The translations under genes were made by a program, and so were the position numbers. DNA of 6,374 nucleotides from Candidatus Thiodiazotropha sp. (ex Gloverina cf. vestifex) (GTDB taxonomy: Bacteria; Pseudomonadota; Gammaproteobacteria; Chromatiales; Chromatiaceae). The stretch is taken from positions 1 to 6,374 of the forward strand of contig JAHXHT010000139.1 in assembly GCA_025656435.1 (NCBI GenBank). Reading direction: 5' to 3'. Numbering within the stretch: position 1 is the stretch's first letter; each line of letters starts with the position of its first letter. Shown here piece after piece: positions 1 to 6,358 of the stretch. The notes beneath the pieces are model-generated. The model had not been told where the DNA came from. It saw only the letters and a program-made list of their open reading frames with translations, and did not search any database.

Positions 1-53
1 TTTGCTTCATGGGGTCTATATAATGATTGGCCTAGAATGTGCACCATTATCCC
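1..53. other. Unassigned sequence beyond the truncated Pat-like gene
   Basis: These bases lie just past the stop codon of the minus-strand Pat-like gene, where a full-length relative would continue into its ATP-grasp domain. Translating the minus strand here in the gene's frame, and in a +1 frame, gives nothing like the expected ATP-grasp start (a hydrophobic strand followed by a His-Lys-Ser segment). A simple frameshift is therefore not enough to explain the truncation. Two plus-strand frames are open from base 1 into the gene (frame 1 to about 118, frame 2 to about 92), but I recognise neither protein. A deletion junction, an insertion or an assembly join would each fit. Confidence 0.4.
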
Positions 54-1631
54 TCAATCGATGGATTCGTTCAGAGCTTCCTTAGCAGATCGGGCAATGC
101 CATTACGTACCGCATGAATTCGGAAAGCGCCGAGTAGGGCAAAGGACTCCGGTTCGGTCAGCACCTTGCGTTGCTCTGAAAGCGCGCTCTCAATAATCAG
201 ACGTGCACCCTCCACATCGGGCTGAACATGCCTACGGGAGGTTTTGGCCGGTGTCTGCAGAAGAAGCCGCTGATTTTTCTGGTAGGAGGAGAGATAGTGG
301 GAGGCATCCACAGCATTTTCCAGGGTGCGGAAACTGGGTAGCTTTGCGTTGTTGAAGAGCTTTCTGGCATTCTCGACCTGTTTACCACCCATCCAACTGG
401 TCAGAATTGGTTTCTTGTGCTGGTCTGCCAGTTCGATAAGAACCTTGGCAACTTCATCTGGTTCCGTCATTGCCTGGGGCGTCAGGATGACAATGGCGCC
501 ATCCACTTCAGGATCATTGAGACAGATGTCCACCGCCGCACGATAACGTTCGGGGGGCGCATCACCGATGACATCCACCGGGTTACCGTGGGACCAGACA
601 TCCGGTAAAGCCTTATTCAGGGCCTTGACGGTCTCATCACTGAATTGTGCCAATTCGATATCCAAGTCTGAGGCCCGGTCTGCAGCCATAACACCTGGGC
701 CGCCGCCGTTGGTGATAATGGCCAGCTTGTCGCCATAGACCCGTGAGCGGGCTGAGAGTGCTTTGGCTGCTGAGAAAAGCTGTGAGATAGTCTCGACCCG
801 CAAGACACCGGAACGGGAGAGTGCAGCAGAAAAGGTTTCATCACTGCCAACCAATGCGCCAGTATGTGACATGGAAGCTTCAGCCCCCGCCGCATGCCGT
901 CCTACCTTGAGAACGATGACAGGTTTGATACGTGCCGCTGCACGTAGCCCGCTCATGAAGCGACGGGCATCTTTAATACCCTCCACATACATCAGGATAC
1001 TGTCAGTCTTGGGATCAGAAACGAGGAAGTCCAGGTAGTCTCCAAAATCCAGGTCGGCGGCAATCCCGGTGGAGATCACGGAGGAAAAGCCGATATCGTT
1101 AACCTCTGCCCAGTCGAGGATCGCCGTGCAGATGGCACCCGATTGGGAGACCAGTGCCAGGTTGCCGGGCTTCGCGTTGTTGTTACCGAAGGTAATGTTG
1201 ACCCCTTTGTCGGGACGAATCAGACCGAGACAGTTCGGTCCGATGAAGCGGATACCGAACTCCTTGGCGACTTCCACTACCCGATCTTCGATGCGTCGTC
1301 CTGCCGGTCCTGATTCTCGGAAACCGGCGGAGAGGATGATCATGGTTTTCACACCATGCTGGCCAGAGGCCTCGACGATTGCCGGGATGGTTTTCGCCGG
1401 TGTGGCAACGACAGCCAGATCAACAGGTTTGCCGATTGCGTCGATACTCTTATAGGCTTTCTGCCCCTGCACCTTGTCGTGCTTCGGATTGATCGGATAG
1501 ATTCCGCCCTTAAAACCGGATGAGAGGAGGTTTCTGAAGACCACCTCGCCGACTGAGTTTTCCCGCTCGCTGGCGCCGAACATGGCGATGCTGTTGGGAG
1601 AAAAGAGAGGGGTCAAATAATGTGATTGCAT
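54..1631 (-). CDS. C-terminally truncated acyl-CoA synthetase (NDP-forming)/Pat-like protein
   Basis: This 525-residue product matches the front of the acetate-CoA ligase (ADP-forming)/GNAT protein acetyltransferase family (Pat, YfiQ-like). Numbering is from the ATG at 1631. Residues 1-130 form a CoA-binding Rossmann domain (SIAMFGAS near 14-21). A succinyl-CoA-synthetase-like domain follows (FIGPNCLG near 129-136, ALVSQSGA near 159-166). The segment SHTGALVGSD puts a His at about residue 256, where ADP-forming acetyl-CoA synthetases carry their phosphorylated His. A third domain follows (ITNGGGPGVMAAD near 306-318). The protein then reaches LTEPESFALL, the usual entry to the ATP-grasp domain, and stops about 20 residues later. 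Full-length relatives run to roughly 900 residues, so ATP-grasp and GNAT are missing. The ATG at 1631 is preferred because it fits family N-termini and has an AGG about 9 bases upstream. An in-frame GTG at 1688 would add 19 unconserved residues and has no ribosome site. What remains resembles the separate alpha subunit of archaeal ADP-forming synthetases, so some function cannot be excluded. Confidence 0.85.
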   Translation of the reverse strand: MQSHYLTPLFSPNSIAMFGASERENSVGEVVFRNLLSSGFKGGIYPINPKHDKVQGQKAYKSIDAIGKPVDLAVVATPAKTIPAIVEASGQHGVKTMIILSAGFRESGPAGRRIEDRVVEVAKEFGIRFIGPNCLGLIRPDKGVNITFGNNNAKPGNLALVSQSGAICTAILDWAEVNDIGFSSVISTGIAADLDFGDYLDFLVSDPKTDSILMYVEGIKDARRFMSGLRAAARIKPVIVLKVGRHAAGAEASMSHTGALVGSDETFSAALSRSGVLRVETISQLFSAAKALSARSRVYGDKLAIITNGGGPGVMAADRASDLDIELAQFSDETVKALNKALPDVWSHGNPVDVIGDAPPERYRAAVDICLNDPEVDGAIVILTPQAMTEPDEVAKVLIELADQHKKPILTSWMGGKQVENARKLFNNAKLPSFRTLENAVDASHYLSSYQKNQRLLLQTPAKTSRRHVQPDVEGARLIIESALSEQRKVLTEPESFALLGAFRIHAVRNGIARSAKEALNESID

Positions 1632-1883
1632 GATCGCACGCCTGTTGAACTTCAGAAGATGATATTGGGGTATGATGTCCAAAGACACCCGGCAAAGGAG
1701 TGTTTGGGTGTCTTACAACGCCGTAAAAAACTCAGTGTCTTGAATTACTCAGGTTATCGGCATAACTTGTTTAAAGTTTACGCTTATCTTGTGACAATTT
1801 CTTTACCTAAGTGTCGGTTTTTAAAGATTAATAATGAGTATTTGAAGGATCAATAAAATACAGCGAAAAATGAGGATCCACTG
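1632..1883. promoter_or_regulatory. Divergent intergenic control region between Pat-like and deacetylase genes
   Basis: This 252-base stretch separates two divergent genes and must hold the promoters of both. It is clearly more AT-rich than the flanking genes, especially from about 1735 to 1870. A TAAAAT hexamer at 1854-1859 resembles a -10 box for the plus-strand gene, but I see no convincing -35 at the right distance. No minus-strand promoter could be chosen with confidence. An open frame crosses the region on the plus strand (1626-1856), but it has no ribosome site, overlaps the Pat-like gene antisense, and does not read like a protein. Confidence 0.5.
1682..1714. repeat. Perfect 9-bp inverted repeat upstream of the Pat-like gene
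   Basis: AAGACACCC at 1682-1690 is exactly complementary to GGGTGTCTT at 1706-1714, with a 15-base spacer. It lies 51-83 bases upstream of the preferred Pat-like start codon. Neither arm is followed by a T-run on its own strand, so it is not an obvious intrinsic terminator. It could be a binding site for a dimeric regulator or a hairpin in the 5' leader; the sequence alone does not decide. Confidence 0.5.
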
Positions 1884-1886
1884 TTG
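1872..1886 (+). promoter_or_regulatory. Ribosome binding site and TTG start of the deacetylase gene
   Basis: GAGGA at 1872-1876 lies 7 bases before a TTG at 1884. That TTG opens a reading frame whose first residues (LRTAYISHPDCLQHD, with the initiator read as Met) match the usual N-terminus of class II deacetylase-like proteins. No in-frame ATG occurs between the upstream stop at 1854 and this point. The good Shine-Dalgarno supports 1884 as the original start, although the frame then meets TAG at 1965. Confidence 0.65.
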
Positions 1887-2810
1887 AGAACCGCTTATAT
1901 CAGCCACCCTGATTGCCTGCAGCATGATACCGGGGTTGGACATCCTGAAAACGCCTCCCGCCTGTAGGCTATCGATGACCGTCTCATGGCCGCACAGGTC
2001 TACGATTTTCTGCGCCATTACGATGCACCGGAGGTGACACGCGAGCAATTGTCACGCTGTCATGATCCTGCCTATCTTGATCAGGTGGAGAAGCTGATGC
2101 CGCAAACGGGTCATGCCCATCTCGATCCTGACACGGTTGTCAGTCCTGAAAGTCTGCAGGCGGCCAAGCGTGCAGCCGGTGCAGTGATTAAAGCAGTAGA
2201 TCTGGTCATGCAGGAAGATCTGCTGAACGCTTTCTGTGCTGTTCGTCCGCCTGGCCACCATGCCGAACGTATGCGCACCATGGGTTTTTGTATCTACGGC
2301 AATGCGGCGGTCGGTGCTGCGCACGCGATGGAAGCCTATGGCTTGGAACGGGTAGCGATTCTCGATTTCGATGTGCACCATGGTAATGGCAGTGAAGATA
2401 TCTTTCGTGATGACAGGCGAGTCATTGTCTGTTCAACTTTCCAGCATCCTTTCTATCCCTATACGGCGATTGAGGAGAGTCCTGACCACATCATCTGTGC
2501 ACCACTTGAAGCGACAGCCAAAGGTCCGGATTTCAGAGAGGCGGTGGCCTCACACTGGCTACCGGCCTTGAATCATTTTAAACCCCAGATGATTTTTGTC
2601 TCCGCCGGCTTTGATGCCCATGTGGAGGATGATATGTCAGGGGTGAGCCTGACCGAAGCGGACTACCGCTGGGTCACGGAGCAGATACAGGAGATTGCCA
2701 AACGCTACGCCGAAGGCAGGATTGTCTCCGTGCTTGAAGGGGGCTATGAACCCCACGCGCTGGCGCGCAGTGTCGAGGCTCATATACGGGTACTGATGGA
2801 TTTGCATTGA
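1884..2810 (+). pseudogene. Histone-deacetylase-family amidohydrolase interrupted by an in-frame TAG
   Basis: Read through one stop, this encodes a 308-residue protein of normal length for bacterial HDAC-like (acetoin utilisation/acetylpolyamine) amidohydrolases. These are Zn-dependent enzymes that remove acyl groups from lysines or polyamines in the cytoplasm. Full-length numbering shows the catalytic His pair in RPPGHHAE (125-126), Zn ligands Asp163 and His165 in DFDVHHGNG, the third ligand Asp244 in SAGFDAH, and the catalytic Tyr288 in LEGGY. Codon 28 is TAG (1965-1967), between PENASRL and AIDDRL, where relatives usually have Gln or Glu; one C-to-T change from CAG would produce it. The frame is open from there to the TGA at 2808. 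Translation could restart at the ATG at 1986, giving 274 residues with all metal ligands. That form would lack the first 34 residues, including the HPE-x-x-x-RL loop that lines the active site, and has no visible ribosome site. The gene is divergent from the Pat-like gene and 55 bases before sbcB, with which it may be co-transcribed. Confidence 0.85.
1965..1967 (+). other. In-frame amber codon at position 28 of the deacetylase
   Basis: TAG interrupts an otherwise continuous, recognisable HDAC-family N-terminus. Both sides read as family sequence in the same frame, so this is a substitution and not a frameshift. TAG also ends the genes finishing at 4344 (minus strand) and 5832 (plus strand), so it is a working stop codon in this genome. 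Confidence 0.85.
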
Positions 2811-2865
2811 TGCTAACTGCGGCAGTAGAAAACGTTTTTTTCCATCAATAGGACACCACAAAACG

Positions 2866-4302
2866 ATGACGTTCACCTTCTACTGGCATGACTATGAAAC
2901 CTGGGGCGCCGATCCGCGCCGGGACAGAGCCTCGCAATTTGCCGGAATACGCACCGACGCGGAACTGAATCCGGTGGGTGAGCCGTTGATTGTCTACTGC
3001 AAGCCCACTGACGACATGCTGCCGCAGCCGGAAGCCTGTATGGTGACCGGCATCACACCTCAAAAAGCCTGGGATGAAGGGGTGAATGAGGCGGAATTCA
3101 TCAAGCGCATTCATCAGGAACTCTCTATGCTTGAGACCTGCGGTGTCGGTTACAACACCCTTCGTTTCGATGATGAAGTCACGCGTAACACCCTCTATCG
3201 AAACTTTTACGACCCCTATGCCAGAGAGTGGCAGAACGGCTGTTCCCGTTGGGATATCATCGACATGGCCCGGCTGACACATGCCCTCAGGCCTGAGGGC
3301 ATAGAGTGGCCCGTGAATGATTCGGGCGTGACCAGCTTTCGCCTGGAAGTGTTGAGTGCGGCGAACGGTATCGTACATGAGTCTGCGCATGATGCCCTGT
3401 CCGATGTGCATGCCACGATTGGTTTGGCGCGATTGATCAAACAACGCCAGCCGAAACTCTTCAACTACATTTTTGAGAGTCGGAACAAGCGGGTGGTGGC
3501 GGAGCGGTTGAATTTGCAACGGCATCAGCCGGTGCTGCATGTCTCCTCCATGTATCCGGCCGAGCGGGGCTGTATCGCCATGGTAATCCCTTTGGCGAAG
3601 CATCCGGAAAATCCCAATGGCATCATTGTCTACGATCTACGTGAAGATCCTACACCCCTGCTGGATCTGACACCGGAGGAGATCCATCAAAGGCTGTTTA
3701 CCGCCACGGCCGACCTGCCGGAAGGGGTGAGTCGCATCCCGCTCAAGACGGTACATATCAACAAATGTCCGGTTGTGGTGCCGATGAGTACGCTGACTGA
3801 TGAAGCTGCCGAGCGGTGGGGGGTGGATGTGGCGGCAGGGGAGCGTCACCGGCAGAAATTATTGGCCCACATCGGGTTGGCGGAGAAGATCGACACTGTT
3901 CACCGGATGACCCGTTTCGATCCGGTGACCGATCCTGATCAGGCGCTCTATAGCGGTGGTTTTTTCTCCAGAGATGATCGTCAGCGCATGGACCAGATTC
4001 TCAGCAGCGCCCCGGCCGAGTTACAGAACTTCCCCTTGGTGTTTGACGATGGGCGATTGCCCGAAATGCTGTTCCGCTATCGTGCAAGAAACTGGCCGGT
4101 ATCACTGACGGCAGATGAAAAAGAGCGCTGGGAAGAATATCGGCACTCCCGGTTATTGGAACCGGACGGTGGCGGCAGCATCACCCTGAAAGAGTATCTG
4201 ATGACGCTGGATCGGCTGGAGGCCGATCCGCAACTGCCCGACCGCAAGAAGGCATTAATCCCCCACCTGCTGGCCTGGGCCGAGCAGGTGGCCTCTATTT
4301 GA
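2866..4302 (+). CDS. sbcB: Exodeoxyribonuclease I (ExoI), intact
   Basis: This is a 478-residue exonuclease I, which degrades single-stranded DNA 3' to 5' and acts in recombination, mismatch repair and clean-up of ends; E. coli ExoI has 475 residues. The DEDDh catalytic set is complete: Asp9 and Glu11 in HDYET, Asp102 in RFDDE, His175 and Asp180 in HDALSD. They correspond to E. coli Asp15, Glu17, Asp108, His181 and Asp186 at a constant offset of six. Further shared blocks include TRNTLYRNFYDPYA, RPEGIEWP, HVSSM, HPENPN, HINKCPV and FRYRARNWP, covering the nuclease, SH3-like and helical C-terminal parts. The ATG at 2866 places HDYE at the expected distance from the N-terminus, with an AGGA about 12 bases upstream. 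It follows the deacetylase by 55 bases on the same strand, and its 3' end converges on the next gene with a 41-base gap. Nothing in it looks damaged. Confidence 0.97.
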   Translation: MTFTFYWHDYETWGADPRRDRASQFAGIRTDAELNPVGEPLIVYCKPTDDMLPQPEACMVTGITPQKAWDEGVNEAEFIKRIHQELSMLETCGVGYNTLRFDDEVTRNTLYRNFYDPYAREWQNGCSRWDIIDMARLTHALRPEGIEWPVNDSGVTSFRLEVLSAANGIVHESAHDALSDVHATIGLARLIKQRQPKLFNYIFESRNKRVVAERLNLQRHQPVLHVSSMYPAERGCIAMVIPLAKHPENPNGIIVYDLREDPTPLLDLTPEEIHQRLFTATADLPEGVSRIPLKTVHINKCPVVVPMSTLTDEAAERWGVDVAAGERHRQKLLAHIGLAEKIDTVHRMTRFDPVTDPDQALYSGGFFSRDDRQRMDQILSSAPAELQNFPLVFDDGRLPEMLFRYRARNWPVSLTADEKERWEEYRHSRLLEPDGGGSITLKEYLMTLDRLEADPQLPDRKKALIPHLLAWAEQVASI

Positions 4303-4343
4303 TCCTGAATCGTGTGAAAATGCCGATGTGGTGGAAAGTGAGA

Positions 4344-4628
4344 CTACTCTTCGGTCCAGCTTTGTAGGGCTTCGATGATGGCCTTGGCCTGATCTCGACT
4401 CGAAATATTGAACTTACTCTTTGGCAGGTACTCGCCATTGCGTTTCTGAAAACGACGAATGGAATATTTGTCCGGACCGTAGGCTTCTTTGCTACGGTTC
4501 CAGTCCTGATAGCGAAAGATAATAGTGGTCCATGCCCCTTTCGAGAGGATGACCTTATCCAGTTCCTTGACGACATCGACGCCGTCCTCGGTGTAGTTGA
4601 TGCTCAGTTCTTCAGGTGTTGATGACAT
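4344..4628 (-). CDS. Small basic conserved-type protein, possible PC4/YdbC-like ssDNA-binding fold
   Basis: The product is 94 residues, soluble, with no signal peptide or membrane segment. From residue 18 it appears to run as several beta strands (ELDKVILSKGAWTTIIFRYQDW, then YSIRRFQKRNGEY and KSKFNIS) and ends in a helix (RDQAKAIIEALQSW). Strands rich in basic and aromatic residues followed by one C-terminal helix recall the PC4/YdbC family of single-stranded nucleic-acid-binding proteins. That is a fold-level guess from the pattern, not a recognised match. The ATG at 4628 has a GGA about 6 bases upstream, and translation ends at TAG. It lies 50 bases downstream of the ankyrin gene on the same strand with no terminator between them, so the two are probably co-transcribed. 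It converges on sbcB. Confidence 0.75.
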   Translation of the reverse strand: MSSTPEELSINYTEDGVDVVKELDKVILSKGAWTTIIFRYQDWNRSKEAYGPDKYSIRRFQKRNGEYLPKSKFNISSRDQAKAIIEALQSWTEE

Positions 4629-4678
4629 GGAAAATCCGTAGTGTTCTATGGTTATGACAGGAGTGTCGGCTGTGGTTA

Positions 4679-5320
4679 TTAAGGGGCGCCAAACTGCTTC
4701 AGCATACGCACGATATCACCCCTTTTCTCCGTAATAGCCAGGGCCAGAGGCGTCTGATCCATTCCATTACGAATATTGAGGTTGGCGCCGCGAATGACCA
4801 GATATTTCACCACTACCCTCTGATTGTGCAGTATGGCGTTGTGCAGTGGTGTATTGCCTGCTTCATCAAGATGGTCGATAGAGGCACCCTGCTTGAGCAG
4901 GAAATCGATCACATCCCGGTCAGCACTGCCGAGACGGGCAGTCTCGTGCAGTACGCTGTTGGCGTCAAGTCGGGCACCATTCTTGACCAGATAGTCTGCC
5001 AGCAGCGTATTACGGGAAACCAGCGATTTAACCACTGGCGTGTGTCCCTGCGGATCGAGCGTCTGCAGGTCTGCCCCATGTTTTAGCAGAATTTGGCTCA
5101 TTACCAGGCTGCCTTTTTGTGCCGCCACATGCAATGGTGTAAGCCCGTTGGGGCCAATCTCGTTGATATCCGCATCCCAATAGATGTTTCGTTCAAGCTG
5201 GTCGATATCGCCAACCTGGACGGCGCGGTGAATATTGATAGTCGGCTGGTCCTGTTGGCTACAGCCCAGCATCAACCAAAGGCAGGAAAGGACGGCAAGT
5301 AGGGTTCTTCTAACTGACAT
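4679..5320 (-). CDS. Ankyrin-repeat lipoprotein
   Basis: The predicted 213-residue protein starts with a lipoprotein signal peptide: two Arg after MSV, a hydrophobic core (TLLAVLSCLWLML), then Gly19-Cys20 as cleavage and lipidation site. Met-Leu before the Gly is a permissive rather than classic lipobox. Ser at +2 suggests sorting to the outer membrane. The mature part is a stack of about five or six ankyrin repeats. The clearest are residues 59-91 (GLTPLHVAAQKGS...LLKHGADL) and 155-187 (GNTPLHNAILHNQ...LVIRGANLN); those at about 92-123 and 124-154 are more divergent, and a last one runs to the C-terminus. Such repeats bind other proteins, so a periplasmic or envelope scaffolding role is likely, with no partner indicated. 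The ATG at 5320 is preferred to the in-frame TTG at 5341, which would add seven residues ahead of the signal peptide. Neither has a good ribosome site. The gene probably leads an operon with the 94-residue gene. Confidence 0.88.
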   Translation of the reverse strand: MSVRRTLLAVLSCLWLMLGCSQQDQPTINIHRAVQVGDIDQLERNIYWDADINEIGPNGLTPLHVAAQKGSLVMSQILLKHGADLQTLDPQGHTPVVKSLVSRNTLLADYLVKNGARLDANSVLHETARLGSADRDVIDFLLKQGASIDHLDEAGNTPLHNAILHNQRVVVKYLVIRGANLNIRNGMDQTPLALAITEKRGDIVRMLKQFGAP

Positions 5321-5343
5321 GCAGTGATGGTAAATCGACAATC

Positions 5344-5370
5344 GCTATAGTAGCAACCTGAGTTTGTCAT
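5344..5370 (-). promoter_or_regulatory. Possible promoter for the ankyrin lipoprotein gene
   Basis: On the minus strand ATGACA (5365-5370) matches the -35 consensus at five of six bases, and TATAGC (5344-5349) matches the -10 at four of six. The spacer is only 15 bases, shorter than the preferred 17, so the call is weak. It lies 24 bases upstream of the preferred ATG and inside the divergent gap shared with the 130-residue membrane protein gene. Confidence 0.25.
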
Positions 5371-5439
5371 GTTACTGGGTTTTTCTCTTTTTAAGAGCAT
5401 GATTGGCGATGATGGTTTCACGTGATAGGGTGCCCAGCC

Positions 5440-5832
5440 ATGATAGGCAAGATTCTACTCACACTGTTCGTCATCATCATCGCCTGGCTGGTGATTAGCA
5501 ATCGTCAGCGACGCATGACAGCGGTTGCCGCTCAACCGCGAGTGACGCATGTGGAGGCTAAGACAAGCAGCTTATGGAAATGGGGCGGGTATATCTTCAT
5601 TATTCTGATGATTATTGGCAGTGGTCTGTTCCTCTATATGGAATGGCAGGATAGGTATCGAGTGGTAGCTGTGCAGGTGATCGATAGCCAGACAGGTAAA
5701 AGCACTTACTACCAGGCCCGCCGCATGGATGTGGATGAACGAAGCTTTGTGACCCTGGATGGCCGAGAAGTGAGCGTGGCAGAGACGGAACGCATCGAAT
5801 TGAACTCAGTCAGGGTTGATGCACTGCGTTAG
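5440..5832 (+). CDS. Small protein with two transmembrane segments, function unknown
   Basis: This 130-residue protein has a hydrophobic N-terminal helix at about residues 4-20 (ILLTLFVIIIAWLVI) and a basic stretch with NRQRR after it. A second membrane helix spans about 49-67 (GGYIFIILMIIGSGLFLYM). A soluble C-terminal part of about 60 residues follows (YRVVAVQVIDSQTGKSTYY...TLDGREVSVAETERIEL) and looks like a small beta-rich domain. It is probably an inner-membrane protein. I do not assign a function. The ATG at 5440 is preferred because TAGGG sits 9 bases upstream; an in-frame GTG at 5422 would add six residues. It is divergent from the ankyrin lipoprotein gene and precedes the ion-channel fragment by 85 bases. 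It ends at TAG. Confidence 0.8.
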   Translation: MIGKILLTLFVIIIAWLVISNRQRRMTAVAAQPRVTHVEAKTSSLWKWGGYIFIILMIIGSGLFLYMEWQDRYRVVAVQVIDSQTGKSTYYQARRMDVDERSFVTLDGREVSVAETERIELNSVRVDALR

Positions 5833-5850
5833 GTCTGAGAATTGCAGTCT

Positions 5851-5880
5851 TTGCCAAATCTGCCGATAAACTGACATAGT
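5851..5880 (+). promoter_or_regulatory. Possible sigma-70-type promoter ahead of the ion-channel gene
   Basis: TTGCCA (5851-5856, five of six to the -35 consensus) is followed after 18 bases by CATAGT (5875-5880, four of six to the -10). It lies 37 bases upstream of the ATG at 5918, and about 76 upstream of the alternative ATG at 5957. The match is reasonable but short motifs of this quality occur by chance. Confidence 0.35.
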
Positions 5881-5917
5881 CTTTTGTGAGACGCGATTTC
5901 TGGTTCGGTTTGTAGAT

Positions 5918-6310
5918 ATGTCTTTCTCCCATACTGTTATCAAACAGTGTTACTTTATGGCGGCTTCCGAGCGATACAGCGGTTGGAAGCGTGCTGTCAG
6001 TGATCTGTTGGAAAATCCCAAGACGCCTATCCGCCCCTATTTCGATATCTTCATGATTGCCCTCGTGCTTTCCAGCGTATGGGTGCTGATCTACGAGGTG
6101 AAACATGATCTGGGGCTGTTTGGTGATGTTTTTGAACGTGTGGCTGTGACGATCTTCATTGTCGAATATCTGATGCGGTTCTGGGTCTTCAACGACAGTC
6201 ACAAAGTCATCATCGCGCGTTATGAAAAGGCGGAATTCGTCAATGAACCCTTCCGGCTGGGTTCAGCACTCTGGCAGGCAGTGAAAGACAAGCGTGTCGC
6301 TACCTCGTGA
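5918..6310 (+). pseudogene. Voltage-gated-type ion channel (ion transporter family), 3' truncated
   Basis: The 130 residues resemble the start of bacterial six-helix ion transporter/potassium channel proteins, usually about 250-300 residues. S1 is seen at about 41-62 (YFDIFMIALVLSSVWVLIYEV) and S2 at about 72-92, with the family-typical acidic and Arg residues in FIVEYLMRFWV. After FVNEPFRLGSALWQAVKDK, where the S2-S3 linker should lead into S3, the frame runs into a palindromic element and ends at TGA (6308). The S4 voltage sensor, pore helix and selectivity filter are absent, so no channel can be formed from this product. The start is uncertain: ATG 5918 gives 130 residues, while ATG 5957 (MAASERYSGWKR) gives 117 and fits the short cytoplasmic N-terminus of relatives better. 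Neither has a clear ribosome site. Confidence 0.75.
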
Positions 6311-6358
6311 AAGATTTTGGGACATCCGAGTCCCCAAAATCGACTCGCCAACGCGACA
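6295..6358. repeat. Imperfect 64-bp palindrome at the break in the ion-channel gene
   Basis: TGTCGC at 6295-6300 pairs with GCGACA at 6353-6358, and GATTTTGGGAC (6313-6323) pairs with GTCCCCAAAATC (6330-6341) with one bulged C. The inner loop is six bases (6324-6329), and both pairs share the same centre, so this is one symmetrical element. No T-run follows on either strand, which argues against an intrinsic terminator. It begins just where similarity to ion channels is lost, so it looks like an inserted palindromic repeat (REP- or MITE-like) or the edge of a larger element. No target-site duplication can be tested because the far side of the gene is outside the window. Confidence 0.6.

Noticed and set aside
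20..50. ATAATG/CATTAT inverted repeat near the left edge as an insertion-sequence end
   Set aside because: Only six complementary bases in AT-rich DNA, with no transposase sequence or target duplication to support it.
1626..1856. Plus-strand open frame across the divergent intergenic region
   Set aside because: No ribosome site, antisense overlap with the Pat-like gene, and the AT-rich control region explains its composition; the protein does not look like any family.
1965..1967. Pyrrolysine or other genome-wide recoding of TAG
   Set aside because: Two other genes in the window end at TAG, the replaced position is a plain Gln/Glu site on the enzyme family's N-terminal helix, and no recoding signal is visible; nonsense mutation is simpler.
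2816..2841. Possible intrinsic terminator between the deacetylase and sbcB
   Set aside because: A short ACTG/CAGT hairpin is followed 8 bases later by a seven-T run, but the stem is only four pairs and is not adjacent to the T-run; too weak to call.
2845..3603. Long minus-strand open frame (252 codons) opposite sbcB
   Set aside because: It lies antisense to a clearly genuine exonuclease I; its translation is rich in His and Arg, typical of the shadow frame of a GC-rich gene, and has no family resemblance.
5384..5400. CTCTT/AAGAG hairpin in the gap before the 130-residue gene
   Set aside because: A five-pair AT-rich stem between two divergent genes has no transcript to terminate and could easily arise by chance.
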